A stretch of 64,000 nt of DNA from an uncultured Clostridia bacterium (GTDB lineage Bacteria > Bacillota > Clostridia > Oscillospirales > Ruminococcaceae), in NCBI GenBank assembly GCA_947632025.1, contig CANRNN010000001.1:1-64000 (forward strand). The letters run 5' to 3'. A model generated the notes under the pieces. That model was not told the DNA's origin. It was given only the letters and a program-made list of their open reading frames with translations, and made no database searches. Every line of letters starts with the position of its first letter. Position 1 is the first letter of the stretch. A program made the position numbers and the translations under genes. Positions 25,493 to 34,915 of this stretch are shown here, in pieces.

Positions 25493-26110
25493 ATGGACGA
25501 AAAAATTCAGAGAACACTTGAAAATCTTGAAAAAAACCGTATGAAGCCTTATTTTGTCGAAAACCGCGAGGAGCTTTACGACATTATCCGAGGATTGGTT
25601 AAAAATGACAAGCTCATTACAGCGGGCGGCTCTATGACGCTTAAGGAAAGCGGTGTTACGGAGCTCCTTATGAAAGAGTTTGGTGACGCTTACCTCGACC
25701 GCTCGGCTGGCAAGACAAAAGAAGAAGTTGACGAAATAATGCGAAAGGCGTTCGTTTCGGATTCGTTTTTCGCTAGCTCCAATGCCATTACCGAAAACGG
25801 CGAGCTTTACAATGTCGACGGAAACGGAAACCGCGTTTCGGCAATGATATACGGTCCGAAACAGGTGGTTATTGTTGCGGGAGTGAATAAGATAGTCAAA
25901 GACCTTGAGGAGGCAAAGCTGCGTGTTGAGAAGATAGCCGCTCCAAAGAATACGGTGCGTCTTAGCTGCGAAACTCCCTGCGCAAAAACGGGGGAATGTA
26001 TGCACTGTAATGCTCCGGCAAGGATATGCTGTTCGTATGTTACGCTTGCACACCAGCGCGTCCCCGACAGGATAAAGGTGATAATCGTAAACGAAAATCT
26101 CGGATATTGA
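25493..26110 (+). CDS. LUD domain (LutC/YkgG-like) protein
   Basis: A 205-residue protein of the LUD/DUF162 family. Visible features are ITAGGSMTLKESGV (the conserved GS(M/I)(S/T)L loop), VIVAGVNKIVKDLEEA, and a C-terminal cysteine-rich stretch (CETPCAKTGECMHC). Related proteins take part in lactate utilisation, but the single-domain clostridial members are of unknown role. TTGGAGG before 25493 decides the start. It is in a tight run with the LCP-like gene and a ROK kinase (16 bp gap). Confidence 0.85.
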   Translation: MDEKIQRTLENLEKNRMKPYFVENREELYDIIRGLVKNDKLITAGGSMTLKESGVTELLMKEFGDAYLDRSAGKTKEEVDEIMRKAFVSDSFFASSNAITENGELYNVDGNGNRVSAMIYGPKQVVIVAGVNKIVKDLEEAKLRVEKIAAPKNTVRLSCETPCAKTGECMHCNAPARICCSYVTLAHQRVPDRIKVIIVNENLGY

Positions 26111-26126
26111 TTTCGGGAGGTGTTTT

Positions 26127-27092
26127 ATGGCATTATACATAGGCGTTGACGTCGGCGGAACGAATATAGCGTGCGGGGCTGTAAACGGGAACTGCGAGAT
26201 AGTAGCCCGCTCTAAGGTCAAGACCAATCCGAACGGTAACGGCGGGATACCGCGCTATGAAGATGTTGTCGGTCAGATTAGAACGGCTGTAGAGCTTTGT
26301 TGTGAAGCAGCGGGGATAGCTCCAAATCAAGCGGCTTCCATAGGCATAGGCTGTCCGGGGATATGCAACAGCGACACGGGACTTGTGGAATTCGCTAGCA
26401 ATCTCAATTTTGTAAACGCTCCGTTGCGTCCCGATATTGAGAAAACGTTCGGGATACCCGTATACCTTGAAAATGACGCAAATGCGGCGGCTTTCGGGGA
26501 ATTTAGCGCAGGCGCGGCGAAAGGCGCGAAAAACGCCGTGATTATCACCCTCGGGACGGGAGTGGGAGCGGGAATTATCATCGACGGGAAAATTTACCGC
26601 GGCTCGAATTACGCGGGCGGTGAGATAGGTCACACGGTAATTGAAGTTGACGGAGAACCTTGCTCCTGCGGCAGACGCGGCTGCTTTGAAGCATATTCTT
26701 CGGCGACGGGGCTTGCAAGAATGACAAAACGCGCCGCCGATGAACACCCAGAATCCATTCTCAAAGATGTTATAAAAGAAGAGGGCAAAGTAAGCGCACG
26801 CACTGCGTATACTGCAATGAAGCGTGGTGACGAGATAGGAAAAGCGCTTACAGAGCGTTATGTGAAATATCTCGCGTGCGGCATAGCGAACGTTATAAAC
26901 ACGTTCCAGCCCGATATTCTCTGTATCGGCGGGGGAGTGTGCAACGAGGGCAACACGCTGATGGTACCCCTGCGCAAAGCCGTATGGGAGCAGATATATT
27001 CAAGAAATTCCGCGAAAACGACTGAGCTTTCGGTTTGTTCTCTCGGAAACGACGCCGGTATAATCGGGGCGGCAATGCTTTTTAAAAGCTGA
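26127..27092 (+). CDS. ROK family sugar kinase (glucokinase-like)
   Basis: A 321-residue kinase. The ATP-binding loop is GVDVGGTNIACG; the sugar-binding and catalytic region is ENDANAAAFGE with the active-site aspartate; GTGVGAGIIIDGKIYRG and the zinc-binding GEPCSCGRRGCFEAY are typical ROK features. It probably phosphorylates glucose to feed glycolysis, though other hexoses are possible. CGGGAGG precedes the ATG. No repressor helix-turn-helix is fused, so it is the kinase form rather than a ROK regulator. Confidence 0.92.
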   Translation: MALYIGVDVGGTNIACGAVNGNCEIVARSKVKTNPNGNGGIPRYEDVVGQIRTAVELCCEAAGIAPNQAASIGIGCPGICNSDTGLVEFASNLNFVNAPLRPDIEKTFGIPVYLENDANAAAFGEFSAGAAKGAKNAVIITLGTGVGAGIIIDGKIYRGSNYAGGEIGHTVIEVDGEPCSCGRRGCFEAYSSATGLARMTKRAADEHPESILKDVIKEEGKVSARTAYTAMKRGDEIGKALTERYVKYLACGIANVINTFQPDILCIGGGVCNEGNTLMVPLRKAVWEQIYSRNSAKTTELSVCSLGNDAGIIGAAMLFKS

Positions 27093-27139
27093 CAACGATT
27101 AGTTGTCGAAATAAATAAATTTAGGAAGGTATGATAACA

Positions 27140-28795
27140 ATGAGATCGGATTTGATCAAAGAGGGAGTAGAAAAAACCCCTCACAGAGCTGTTTTGAAGT
27201 CGCTGGGCGTAATTGACAGCGAGATGAACAAGCCGTTTATCGCGGTGGTATGCGCGGCTTCGGACTATGTTCCGGGGCATCAGCATCTGCACGAAATTTC
27301 GCGCTATGTCAAGGACGGCATAAGAAACGCGGGCGGCGTGCCGTTTGAGTTCTTTACTATCGGCGTATGCGACGGTCTTGCAATGAACCATAAAGGTATG
27401 AGGTATTCTCTCGCGTCGCGTGAGCTTATCGCGGACAGCATTGAAGTAATGCTTATGGCGCACCCGCTCGACGGAGTTGTGTTTATCCCGAACTGCGATA
27501 AAATCGTTCCCGGAATGGTTATGGCGGCGGCAAGAATGAATCTCCCGTCTATCTTCGTAAGCGGCGGTCCTATGAATCCCGGCTGCGTTCAGGGCAAGAG
27601 AGTGGGATATTCCGAGATTTACGAGGCTATTGGGCAGTACACAAACGGCGAAATTGGCGACGATGTTATAAGAGATTACGAGAACAACGCGTGTCCGACC
27701 TGCGGTTCGTGTTCGGGAATGTATACCGCAAACTCCATGAACTGCCTTACCGAGGCGGTAGGTCTTGCTCTCCCGACGGCGGGAACGGAACCTGCGGTAA
27801 ATTCTGCGCGTCGTCGTCTGGCGAAAGAGTCGGGCGAACGCGTTGTAGAGCTTGTAAAGCAGAATATTCGTCCGCTTGATATACTTACCAAGAAAAATAT
27901 GGAAAATGCTCTTGCGACGGATATGGCTATCGGCGCGTCGTCCAACACAGTTTTGCACTTGCTGGCAATTGCTCACGAGGCGGGAGTTGACATTAAACTC
28001 TCGGATATCGACAATATGAGCAGAAAAACTCCCCAGCTTGCAAAGCTCAACCCTGCAAGCAGCGTTTTTATTACCGATCTCAATGACGTGGGCGGTATCC
28101 AGACGGTTATAAAGGAATTGGCTAAGGGTGGTCACATAAATGAGGATGTTCTGACCGTAAGCGGCACACAGAAAGAGCGTATCGCAGCGGCAAGGGACGC
28201 TGACGGCGTGATTGTTCACACCTGTGCAGAACCTATCCGCAAGGACGGTGGTATTGCCATTTTGTCGGGAAACCTCGCGGAGAACGGCTCTGTTGTAAAG
28301 CAGGGAGCAGTAAAGCCCGAAATGATGGATTTCACGGGAACAGCAAGAGTTTTCGACGGTGAACAGCTCGCCTGCGACGCTATTCTCGGCGGGTCTATCA
28401 AGGCGGGAGATGTTGTTGTTATCCGTTATGAAGGACCGAAGGGCGGTCCTGGAATGCCCGAAATGCTCGCTCCGACGGCGGCTATCGTCGGAAAAGGTCT
28501 TGACGGAAGCGTGGCTCTCATAACCGACGGGCGTTTCAGCGGCGCGTCGAGAGGTGCAGCGGTAGGTCATGTTTCGCCGGAAGCGGCGGAGGGCGGTCTT
28601 ATCGCGTTTGTCGAGGACGGAGATAAGATTCACATTGATATTCCGAACCGCAAGATAACGCTTCTCGTGGACGACGCGGTTATTGCCGAGCGTAAAAAGA
28701 AGGGTATAAATCCTCCCAAGCAGCTTGACGGATACCTTAAGCGCTACGCAAAAATGGTAACATCTTCCAATACGGGAGCTGTATTTTCCGATTAA
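27140..28795 (+). CDS. ilvD: Dihydroxy-acid dehydratase
   Basis: A 551-residue iron-sulfur dehydratase of branched-chain amino acid synthesis, making the 2-keto acid precursors of valine and isoleucine. [13 protein letters not shown] and [17 protein letters not shown] give the cluster cysteines, and GGPMNPG and [16 protein letters not shown] are family motifs. The ATG at 27140 lies 10 nt after AGGAAGG and begins MRSDLIK as family members do; the track ATG at 27131 is only 1 nt from that site. No other ilv gene is nearby. Confidence 0.96.
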   Translation: MRSDLIKEGVEKTPHRAVLKSLGVIDSEMNKPFIAVVCAASDYVPGHQHLHEISRYVKDGIRNAGGVPFEFFTIGVCDGLAMNHKGMRYSLASRELIADSIEVMLMAHPLDGVVFIPNCDKIVPGMVMAAARMNLPSIFVSGGPMNPGCVQGKRVGYSEIYEAIGQYTNGEIGDDVIRDYENNACPTCGSCSGMYTANSMNCLTEAVGLALPTAGTEPAVNSARRRLAKESGERVVELVKQNIRPLDILTKKNMENALATDMAIGASSNTVLHLLAIAHEAGVDIKLSDIDNMSRKTPQLAKLNPASSVFITDLNDVGGIQTVIKELAKGGHINEDVLTVSGTQKERIAAARDADGVIVHTCAEPIRKDGGIAILSGNLAENGSVVKQGAVKPEMMDFTGTARVFDGEQLACDAILGGSIKAGDVVVIRYEGPKGGPGMPEMLAPTAAIVGKGLDGSVALITDGRFSGASRGAAVGHVSPEAAEGGLIAFVEDGDKIHIDIPNRKITLLVDDAVIAERKKKGINPPKQLDGYLKRYAKMVTSSNTGAVFSD

Positions 28796-28801
28796 AAAAC
28801 A

Positions 28802-28830
28802 AGAGGGCGGTTTTTCCGCCCTCTTTACTT
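28802..28830 (+). terminator. Intrinsic terminator after ilvD
   Basis: AGAGGGCGG / CCGCCCTCT, 9-bp stem with a TTTTT loop and a following T-rich stretch (TTTACTT). Confidence 0.88.
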
Positions 28831-28862
28831 CTATAATTCTGATTATGGGAATATAATTCCGT

Positions 28863-29387
28863 ATGATAGAATTAAAATTAAGAAAAACGGTCGTTGAACT
28901 GAGATTTTCTTTCTTTGCGGTCGTGGCTTTGTTTTTGTTTTTGAAAAGTTATCTGTTCGGGATAGCTGCGCTTGCGGCATGCGGTATTCACGAGCTTGCA
29001 CATCTCGCAATAATGACGATATTCGGAATAAGCGCTGACAGGATCACATTTTACGGCGCGGGAATATGTATTTCTTCAAAGGAAACGGAATACGCAAAAA
29101 CCGGAGTGCGGGCGCTTATTCTTTTGGCAGGAGTTTTGGCAAACTTCGCGGCAGCGGTTTTTTTGCATATTGTCGGAAACGACGCGGCAAGTGCTGTCAA
29201 TCTGCTTACCGGAATATTAAATCTGCTTCCGATCGGAGAACTTGACGGCGCACAGCTTCTTAAACTCGCTGTGATAAAGATCTGCCGTCCCGAAAATGTG
29301 GACAAGACAGTCCTCCTTTTCGGAATATTCACATTAGCTGCAGTCACCATATTCATAACCGTTTTTGCCGTTCATTTTTTCCTTTGA
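28863..29387 (+). CDS. M50-type membrane metalloprotease (SpoIVFB-like)
   Basis: A 174-residue polytopic membrane protein. HELAH in GIHELAHLAIM is the zinc-binding HExxH motif, and LNLLPIGELDGAQL is the second M50 motif (NxxPxxxLDG). It has about four or five membrane helices. At this size, and without a CBS domain, it is shorter than B. subtilis SpoIVFB (about 290 residues). By family it would cleave a membrane substrate such as a pro-sigma factor; the substrate here is unknown. The ribosome site is weak (AATTCCGT before the ATG), so the exact start is less certain. No spoIVFA is adjacent. Confidence 0.8.
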   Translation: MIELKLRKTVVELRFSFFAVVALFLFLKSYLFGIAALAACGIHELAHLAIMTIFGISADRITFYGAGICISSKETEYAKTGVRALILLAGVLANFAAAVFLHIVGNDAASAVNLLTGILNLLPIGELDGAQLLKLAVIKICRPENVDKTVLLFGIFTLAAVTIFITVFAVHFFL

Positions 29388-29428
29388 AATCGCCGAAAAG
29401 AAAAAATATACAAATTCTTCGGATTTGC

Positions 29429-29457
29429 TTGACAATTTCCGAGAAATGTTGTATAAT
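29429..29457 (+). promoter_or_regulatory. Consensus sigma-A promoter
   Basis: TTGACA (29429-29434), 17 bp, TATAAT (29452-29457), about 50 bp before the AIM24-like gene. Confidence 0.9.
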
Positions 29458-29510
29458 AAAAGTAACGGAGTTTTTCCGTGAAAACTGTAACTTTTTTAAG
29501 GAGATTGCTT

Positions 29511-30182
29511 ATGAGATACGAAATCAAAGGCGAGCCGCTGCCCGTGCTGCTCGTAAACCTTGATGCAAACGAAAGTGTGCTGTGTCAAAAGGGCGCGATG
29601 TCATGGATGACGCCGAATATGAAAATGCAGACAGGCACAGGCGGTATCGGCAAGGCGTTCAGCAAAATGTTTTCCGGCGAGTCTATGTTCCAGAATACAT
29701 ATATTTCCGAGGGCGGTCCGGGTATGATAGCGTTCGCTTCAAACGTTCCGGGGTCTATCCTTCCTTTCGATATCAGCAAGGGTGATATGATCGTTCAGAA
29801 AGGCGGTTATCTCGCGTCCGAGCCGGGAGTTGAGTTCTCTATCGCGTTCCAGAAAAAAATCGGAGCCGGTTTCTTCGGCGGCGAGGGCTTCATTATGCAG
29901 CGTATGCACGGAAACGGTATGGCATTCGTTGAGATCGACGGCTATGTTGTTGAATACGATCTTCAGCCGGGTCAGCAGATGGTGATTGATACGGGCTATC
30001 TCGCAGCAATGAGCGGAACGGTAACAATGGATATCCAGACTGTCAAGGGCGTCGGCAATGTCCTCTTCGGCGGAGAGGGTCTGTTTAATACCGTGGTCAC
30101 GGGTCCCGGAAAGATCTATCTCCAAACAATGCCGATAAGCAATCTTGCGGGAGCTGTCGCTTCTGTTATTCCGAGAAATTAA
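29511..30182 (+). CDS. TIGR00266/AIM24 family protein
   Basis: A 223-residue glycine-rich beta-sandwich protein of the AIM24 (mitochondrial biogenesis-like) family. Repeated turns such as GGEGFIMQRMHGNGMAFVEI and the ending GPGKIYLQTMPI are characteristic. The bacterial function is unknown. AAGGAG sets the ATG at 29511, not the track start at 29478. It is 45 bp before glgA, but I see no functional link. Confidence 0.88.
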   Translation: MRYEIKGEPLPVLLVNLDANESVLCQKGAMSWMTPNMKMQTGTGGIGKAFSKMFSGESMFQNTYISEGGPGMIAFASNVPGSILPFDISKGDMIVQKGGYLASEPGVEFSIAFQKKIGAGFFGGEGFIMQRMHGNGMAFVEIDGYVVEYDLQPGQQMVIDTGYLAAMSGTVTMDIQTVKGVGNVLFGGEGLFNTVVTGPGKIYLQTMPISNLAGAVASVIPRN

Positions 30183-30227
30183 CAGTCATTTGATGGCGTA
30201 AAATTATTTTATACGGAGGTCAGAAAT

Positions 30228-31649
30228 ATGAACATTTTATATGCGGCAAGTGAAGCGCTTCCATTTGCGGCAAGCGGCGGACTCGCCGATGTTGCCGGTT
30301 CTCTGCCGAAGGCACTGGTACAGGCAGGGCACGATGCGCGTGTGGTAATGCCTTATTACGTTAATACCATTAAACCTGAGCATAAGGAAAAAATGCGTTT
30401 TATCACGAATTTTACCGTTCCTGTTGGCTGGAGAAGCCAGTACTGCGGAGTTTTTTCACAGGAGGTAAACGGCGTTACCTATTATTTTATAGATAACGAG
30501 TATTATTTCAAGCGTGACAACGGTCTTTACGGATATTACGATGACGCGGAAAGATATGTTTTCTTCAGCCGCGCTGTGCTTGAGATGCTGCGCCACATTG
30601 ACTTCCACCCGCAGATAATCAATTCCAATGACTGGCAGTGCGCTTTGATCCCCGTATATCATCATCTTTTCTATAAAAATCAATGGGGCTTCGGCGATAT
30701 CAAGAATGTATTCACTATCCATAATATCGGTTATCAGGGACAGTATGGTCTTGATTTGGTTAAGGATATTGTCGGAATACCTCCCCAAAATGTGAATATT
30801 CTTGAATATGACCGCGACCTTAACTTTATGAAAGGCGCTATTGAAGTAGCGGACAAGGTTACGACCGTGTCTCCGACTTATGCAAAGGAAATTCTCGATC
30901 CGTGGTATTCTCACGGGCTTGACAGAATACTCCGCAACAAGCAATATAAGACCTGCGGATTCCTTAACGGAATAGATATTGATTTGTATAATCCGGAAAC
31001 CGACAACACGATCGCCGCAAAGTTCAGTTCCAAGAACCATAAGGGCAAAATGGCGTGCAAATCCGCGATTTTCGAGGAAATGGGAATGCCGCAGTACGAT
31101 ATTCCGCTTATCGCGATGATTTCCAGATTCGCAGACCATAAGGGATTCGACCTTGTAAAGTACGTCTTTGACGAGATAATCGCTACTGACGTTCAGATGG
31201 TTATACTGGGTTCGGGCGAAAGAATGTACGAGGATTTCTTCCAGGAAATGCACTGGCGTTATCCCGATAAGGTAGGATTCTATCGCGGATATAATCCTCA
31301 GCTTGCAAAGAAGCTTTATGCAGGCGCGGATATGTTCCTTATGCCGTCGAAGAGCGAGCCATGTGGTCTTGCACAGATGATAGCGGCGAGATACGGCACA
31401 GTTCCGATCGTTCGTGCGACAGGCGGCTTGAAGGACAGCATAATCGACGCAGGCGACAACGGTATCGGATTCACGTTCCAGAGCTATAACGCACACGATA
31501 TGCTTGAAGCTATCCGCCGTGCAAAGGGCTGCTACGACAACAAGTCGGAGTGGACAAAGCTTATGACGCGTGCAATGAAAGCGGATTTCAGCTGGGCGGC
31601 TTCCGCAAAACTTTACATCGGCTTGTACAAGGAACTTGTAGGAGAGTAA
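30228..31649 (+). CDS. glgA: Glycogen synthase (ADP-glucose type, GT5)
   Basis: A 473-residue glycosyltransferase that extends alpha-1,4-glucan from ADP-glucose. The N-terminal SGGLADVAGSLPKAL is the family K/SGGLaDV motif, VFTIHNIGYQGQ and GFLNGIDIDLYNPETD are typical, and the C-terminal PSKSEPCGLAQM binds the nucleotide sugar. CGGAGG precedes the ATG. No other glg gene (glgB, glgC, glgP) is adjacent. A terminator follows. Confidence 0.96.
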   Translation: MNILYAASEALPFAASGGLADVAGSLPKALVQAGHDARVVMPYYVNTIKPEHKEKMRFITNFTVPVGWRSQYCGVFSQEVNGVTYYFIDNEYYFKRDNGLYGYYDDAERYVFFSRAVLEMLRHIDFHPQIINSNDWQCALIPVYHHLFYKNQWGFGDIKNVFTIHNIGYQGQYGLDLVKDIVGIPPQNVNILEYDRDLNFMKGAIEVADKVTTVSPTYAKEILDPWYSHGLDRILRNKQYKTCGFLNGIDIDLYNPETDNTIAAKFSSKNHKGKMACKSAIFEEMGMPQYDIPLIAMISRFADHKGFDLVKYVFDEIIATDVQMVILGSGERMYEDFFQEMHWRYPDKVGFYRGYNPQLAKKLYAGADMFLMPSKSEPCGLAQMIAARYGTVPIVRATGGLKDSIIDAGDNGIGFTFQSYNAHDMLEAIRRAKGCYDNKSEWTKLMTRAMKADFSWAASAKLYIGLYKELVGE

Positions 31650-31661
31650 TGTGATAAGCTT

Positions 31662-31690
31662 TACGGCGGAGTTTTTCTCCGCCGTATTTT
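31662..31690 (+). terminator. Intrinsic terminator after glgA
   Basis: TACGGCGGAG / CTCCGCCGTA, 10-bp stem with a T5 loop and a TTTT tail. Confidence 0.9.
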
Positions 31691-31829
31691 GCGGGGTATA
31701 GACCTGCGCCTTTTACCGGCAGAGGGACTTTGTTTTGAAGGTCGTTTTCTGTACGGAGGCAAGGTTGAATTTTGTCAAATTAAGTTAAAGTGTAAAAAAT
31801 TGGTAATTTATGAAAAGAGGGTAACAAAT

Positions 31830-32258
31830 ATGAAAAAGAGCCTTAATTACGCGCTTTGTTATGCGGCTCTGGCAATGGTAGGAGGAGTTTTCTACCGCGA
31901 GTTTACGAGAGTAAACGCATTTGACGGGACAACGGCTCTTGGAAAGGTACATACACATTTCTTTATGCTCGGAATGGTGATGTATCTCATTATAACGCTG
32001 TTTGCACGGAATTATGATTTGTACAGCGAGAAAATGTTCAAGGCATTCCGAGCAGTATACAATATCGGAGTTCCCATAACGGGAATTATGCTTGGAGTAC
32101 GCGGAGTTTTTGAGGTCCTTGGAACAGAGCTTTCAAAGGGAGCTTCTGCCGCGATCTCAGGTATCGCGGGCTTAGGACATATCTTAACGGGAGTGGGACT
32201 TGTGTTGTTGATACTTACACTCAAAAAATGCGCGGCAAAGTCAGAAATCACATCTTGA
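31830..32258 (+). CDS. DUF2871 family membrane protein
   Basis: A 142-residue protein with four predicted membrane helices. It begins MKKSLNYALCYAALAMVGGV and contains VFYREFTR and GKVHTHFFMLGM, both characteristic of DUF2871, a small family of unknown function with conserved histidines. GAGGG precedes the ATG at 31830; the track start at 31689 runs through the glgA terminator and must be wrong. Confidence 0.87.
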   Translation: MKKSLNYALCYAALAMVGGVFYREFTRVNAFDGTTALGKVHTHFFMLGMVMYLIITLFARNYDLYSEKMFKAFRAVYNIGVPITGIMLGVRGVFEVLGTELSKGASAAISGIAGLGHILTGVGLVLLILTLKKCAAKSEITS

Positions 32259-32279
32259 AAAGTTTTTTTCAAATTGCCC

Positions 32280-32308
32280 TTGCAAAATAATGCCAAATGT
32301 GGTATAAT
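32280..32308 (+). promoter_or_regulatory. Sigma-A promoter for hom and probably the downstream block
   Basis: TTGCAA (32280-32285), 17 bp, TATAAT (32303-32308), 43 bp before hom. Confidence 0.82.
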
Positions 32309-32350
32309 AAATAAGATAGGTATATCTTCACATGGAAAGGATGTTAATTT

Positions 32351-33592
32351 ATGGCAAAGATCGCCGTGCTGGGCTATGGTGTTGTAGGCTCAGGCACAGT
32401 CGAGGTTTTCTATAAAAATAAAGAAAATCTTGAAAAAAAAGCGGGAGAACCGTTGGATATAAAATATATTCTGGACGTGAGGGATTTTCCCGACAGTCCG
32501 TATTCCGATAAATTCGTAAAGGATTTTGACGTTATACTCAATGACCCTGAAGTAAGCGTTGTCAGCGAGGTCATCGGGGGTATCAAGCCCGCGTATGATT
32601 TCGTGAAATCTTCGCTTGAGGCGGGAAAAAGCGTCGTAACGTCAAATAAAGAGCTTGTCGCTTCAAAAGGCGCAGAGCTTTTGAAAATTGCCAAGGAGAA
32701 AAATGTCAACTTCTTCTTTGAAGCAAGCGTAGGCGGCGGGATACCGATAATCAGACCTATACACACCTGTCTTGAAGCAAATCAGATAGATGATATAGCG
32801 GGTATCCTCAACGGAACGACGAATTTCATTCTGACAAAAATGATACGCGACGGAATGGGCTTTGATGAGGCTTTGAAAATCGCACAGGAGTTGGGCTACG
32901 CAGAGAGAAATCCGACCGCAGACGTTGAGGGCATAGATGCTTGCAGAAAGATATGTATTTTAGCGTCACTGGTTTTCGGGAAACACGTTTATCCCGACAG
33001 TGTCCATACCGAGGGTATTACAAAAGTGACGCTCGAAGATGTGGAATACATTGACAGCTATGATTCCAAAATCAAGCTCATAGGCTGCGCTCAAAGACAC
33101 GGGGACGAGATACTTATCGGAGTTTTTCCGGCGGTTATCCGAAATGAAAGTCAGCTTGCGGGAGTAAGCGACGTTTTCAACGCAATTCTTGTACACGGTG
33201 ACGCAACGGGCGACGTAGTGTTCTACGGAAAGGGCGCCGGCAAGTTGCCTACGGCAAGCGCCGTCGTTTCCGATATCGTTTCCGCAGTAAAACACAGAGG
33301 CACAAGCCGTTCGCTTACATGGAACGATTCCGACCAGTCGTTTGTTCGTCCGTTTGACGAGTTTGTCTGTGCAAATTATATCCGCGTATCCTCGAATGAC
33401 GTAAAAACCGCGAAAAACACGGTCGTAAAGCTGTTCGGAGAAAAGACAGAATTTCTATCATCAAAAAAACAGCCGGAGAATGAGTTGGCGTTTATTACCG
33501 AAGCAAGATCCGAAAAGGAAATCAAGGAGCTTTGCGGGAAGCTTTCGGCGGACGCGTCGGTTCTCGGCAGGATCCGCGTTCTCGATTATTGA
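32351..33592 (+). CDS. hom: Homoserine dehydrogenase
   Basis: A 413-residue enzyme that reduces aspartate semialdehyde to homoserine, the entry to threonine and methionine. GYGVVGSGTVE is the nucleotide site, TSNKELVA and GILNGTTNFILTKM are catalytic-domain motifs, and the last ~80 residues (NYIRVSSNDV to IRVLDY) form an ACT-like regulatory end. AAAGGA precedes the ATG. It uses the product of asd from the lysine operon. No thrB or thrC is near; pyrH follows 21 bp on, which is an unusual partner. Confidence 0.95.
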   Translation: MAKIAVLGYGVVGSGTVEVFYKNKENLEKKAGEPLDIKYILDVRDFPDSPYSDKFVKDFDVILNDPEVSVVSEVIGGIKPAYDFVKSSLEAGKSVVTSNKELVASKGAELLKIAKEKNVNFFFEASVGGGIPIIRPIHTCLEANQIDDIAGILNGTTNFILTKMIRDGMGFDEALKIAQELGYAERNPTADVEGIDACRKICILASLVFGKHVYPDSVHTEGITKVTLEDVEYIDSYDSKIKLIGCAQRHGDEILIGVFPAVIRNESQLAGVSDVFNAILVHGDATGDVVFYGKGAGKLPTASAVVSDIVSAVKHRGTSRSLTWNDSDQSFVRPFDEFVCANYIRVSSNDVKTAKNTVVKLFGEKTEFLSSKKQPENELAFITEARSEKEIKELCGKLSADASVLGRIRVLDY

Positions 33593-33613
33593 TAAAAATT
33601 GCGGAGGGTAATT

Positions 33614-34339
33614 ATGAGCGAGTTTGAAGCCCCTAAGTACAAAAGAGTATTGTTGAAGCTGAGTGGCGAAGCCCTTGCGGGCAGTAAGGAAACAGGACTG
33701 GATTTTCCGACTGTTGAGAAAATATGCACAAGCATAAAAAAGACTGCTGACGCGGGCGCTCAGATAGGAATCGTCGTCGGCGGAGGAAATTTCTGGAGAG
33801 GACGTTCCTCCAAAAGTGCTGACCGCGCAAGAGCCGACCATATCGGAATGTTAGCTACAACAATGAATGCTCTTGCGGTCGCTGATGTCCTTGAGAGCTT
33901 AGGGTGCGTTGTGCGCGTTCAGACCGCGATAACCATGCAGCAGGTCGCCGAGCCTTTTATACTTGGAAAAGCACTGCGTCATCTTGAAAAGGGAAGAGTC
34001 GTTATTTTCGGCTGCGGCACAGGAAATCCGTTCTTTTCAACCGACAGTGCTGCTTCTTTAAGAGCAGCCGAGCTTAAAGCCGATATTCTTTTGAAGGCGA
34101 CAATGGTCGACGGTATATATGACAAAGACCCGAAAAAATTCCCCGACGCAGTGAAGTATGATGTAATAACACATCACGATATCCTTGTTAAGCGTCTGCA
34201 GGTCATGGATAGCGCTGCCGCGGCGATATGTACGGAAAATAATATTCCTATAATCGTGTTCAACCTTGATAATCCCGACAATATTTACGATGCCGTAATG
34301 GGCAAGAACGTCGGAACGCTTGTTACCAAGCACATATAA
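33614..34339 (+). CDS. pyrH: UMP kinase
   Basis: A 241-residue amino-acid-kinase-fold enzyme that phosphorylates UMP to UDP and is allosterically set by GTP/UTP. KLSGEALAG, GGGNFWRGR and the DGIYDKDPKKFP motif are present. GGAGGG sets the ATG at 33614 rather than 33599. It starts the classical pyrH-frr-uppS-cdsA-dxr-rseP order. Confidence 0.97.
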   Translation: MSEFEAPKYKRVLLKLSGEALAGSKETGLDFPTVEKICTSIKKTADAGAQIGIVVGGGNFWRGRSSKSADRARADHIGMLATTMNALAVADVLESLGCVVRVQTAITMQQVAEPFILGKALRHLEKGRVVIFGCGTGNPFFSTDSAASLRAAELKADILLKATMVDGIYDKDPKKFPDAVKYDVITHHDILVKRLQVMDSAAAAICTENNIPIIVFNLDNPDNIYDAVMGKNVGTLVTKHI

Positions 34340-34360
34340 TCATTTTTCGGAGGGAAAAGT

Positions 34361-34915
34361 ATGAAAGAAGTTATCGAAAATACCAAGGAAAGAATGAAGA
34401 AGTGCATAACGGCGCTTGAAAGCGAACTCGGCTCTATCCGTGCGGGCAGAGCTAATCCCACTGTTCTCGACAGGATAACAGTTGAGTATTACGGTACGCC
34501 TACGCCTATAAATCAGATGGCGTCCGTGTCGGTCGCGGAGGCGAGGATCCTTGTTGTTCAGCCGTATGACGCTTCGCAGCTGAAGGCTATAGAGAAAGCT
34601 ATTCAGGCGTCGGATCTTGGAATAAATCCTACAAACGACGGAAGAGTGCTTCGCATAGCGTTTCCTCAGCTAACGGAGGACAGAAGAAAGGAACTTTGCA
34701 AGCAGGTAAGCAAGACCTGTGAGGAAAGTAAGGTCGCCGTTAGAAATGTTCGCCGTGACGGTATGGATAAGATAAAGGCTAAGAAGAAAGCTAACGAGAT
34801 TACTGAGGACGACGTTAAGGAAGCCGAAAAGGATATTCAGAAGATCACCGATAAATTTATCGAGGAAGTCGACAAGATCGGTGAAGCAAAGAATAAGGAA
34901 ATAATGTCTATCTGA
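34361..34915 (+). CDS. frr: Ribosome recycling factor
   Basis: A 184-residue protein that, with EF-G, splits the post-termination ribosome. ELGSIRAGRANPTVLDRI and the C-terminal helix NVRRDGMDKIKAKKKANEIT are family-typical. CGGAGGG precedes the ATG. Its stop overlaps the uppS start by 1 nt. Confidence 0.97.
   Translation: MKEVIENTKERMKKCITALESELGSIRAGRANPTVLDRITVEYYGTPTPINQMASVSVAEARILVVQPYDASQLKAIEKAIQASDLGINPTNDGRVLRIAFPQLTEDRRKELCKQVSKTCEESKVAVRNVRRDGMDKIKAKKKANEITEDDVKEAEKDIQKITDKFIEEVDKIGEAKNKEIMSI

Noticed and set aside
25370-26227. 285-aa ORF antisense to the LUD and ROK genes
   Set aside because: Covers three real plus-strand genes and shows no recognisable protein pattern.
26858-28633. 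591-aa ORF antisense to ilvD
   Set aside because: His/Arg-rich nonsense composition, no ribosome site, and fully opposite the well-conserved ilvD; an open frame created by the codon bias of ilvD.
30456-31496. 346-aa ORF antisense to glgA
   Set aside because: Shadow of glgA with no family motifs or start signals.
31689-31829. N-terminal extension of the DUF2871 protein in the ORF track
   Set aside because: It runs through the glgA terminator and lacks a ribosome site; the family begins at the ATG at 31830.
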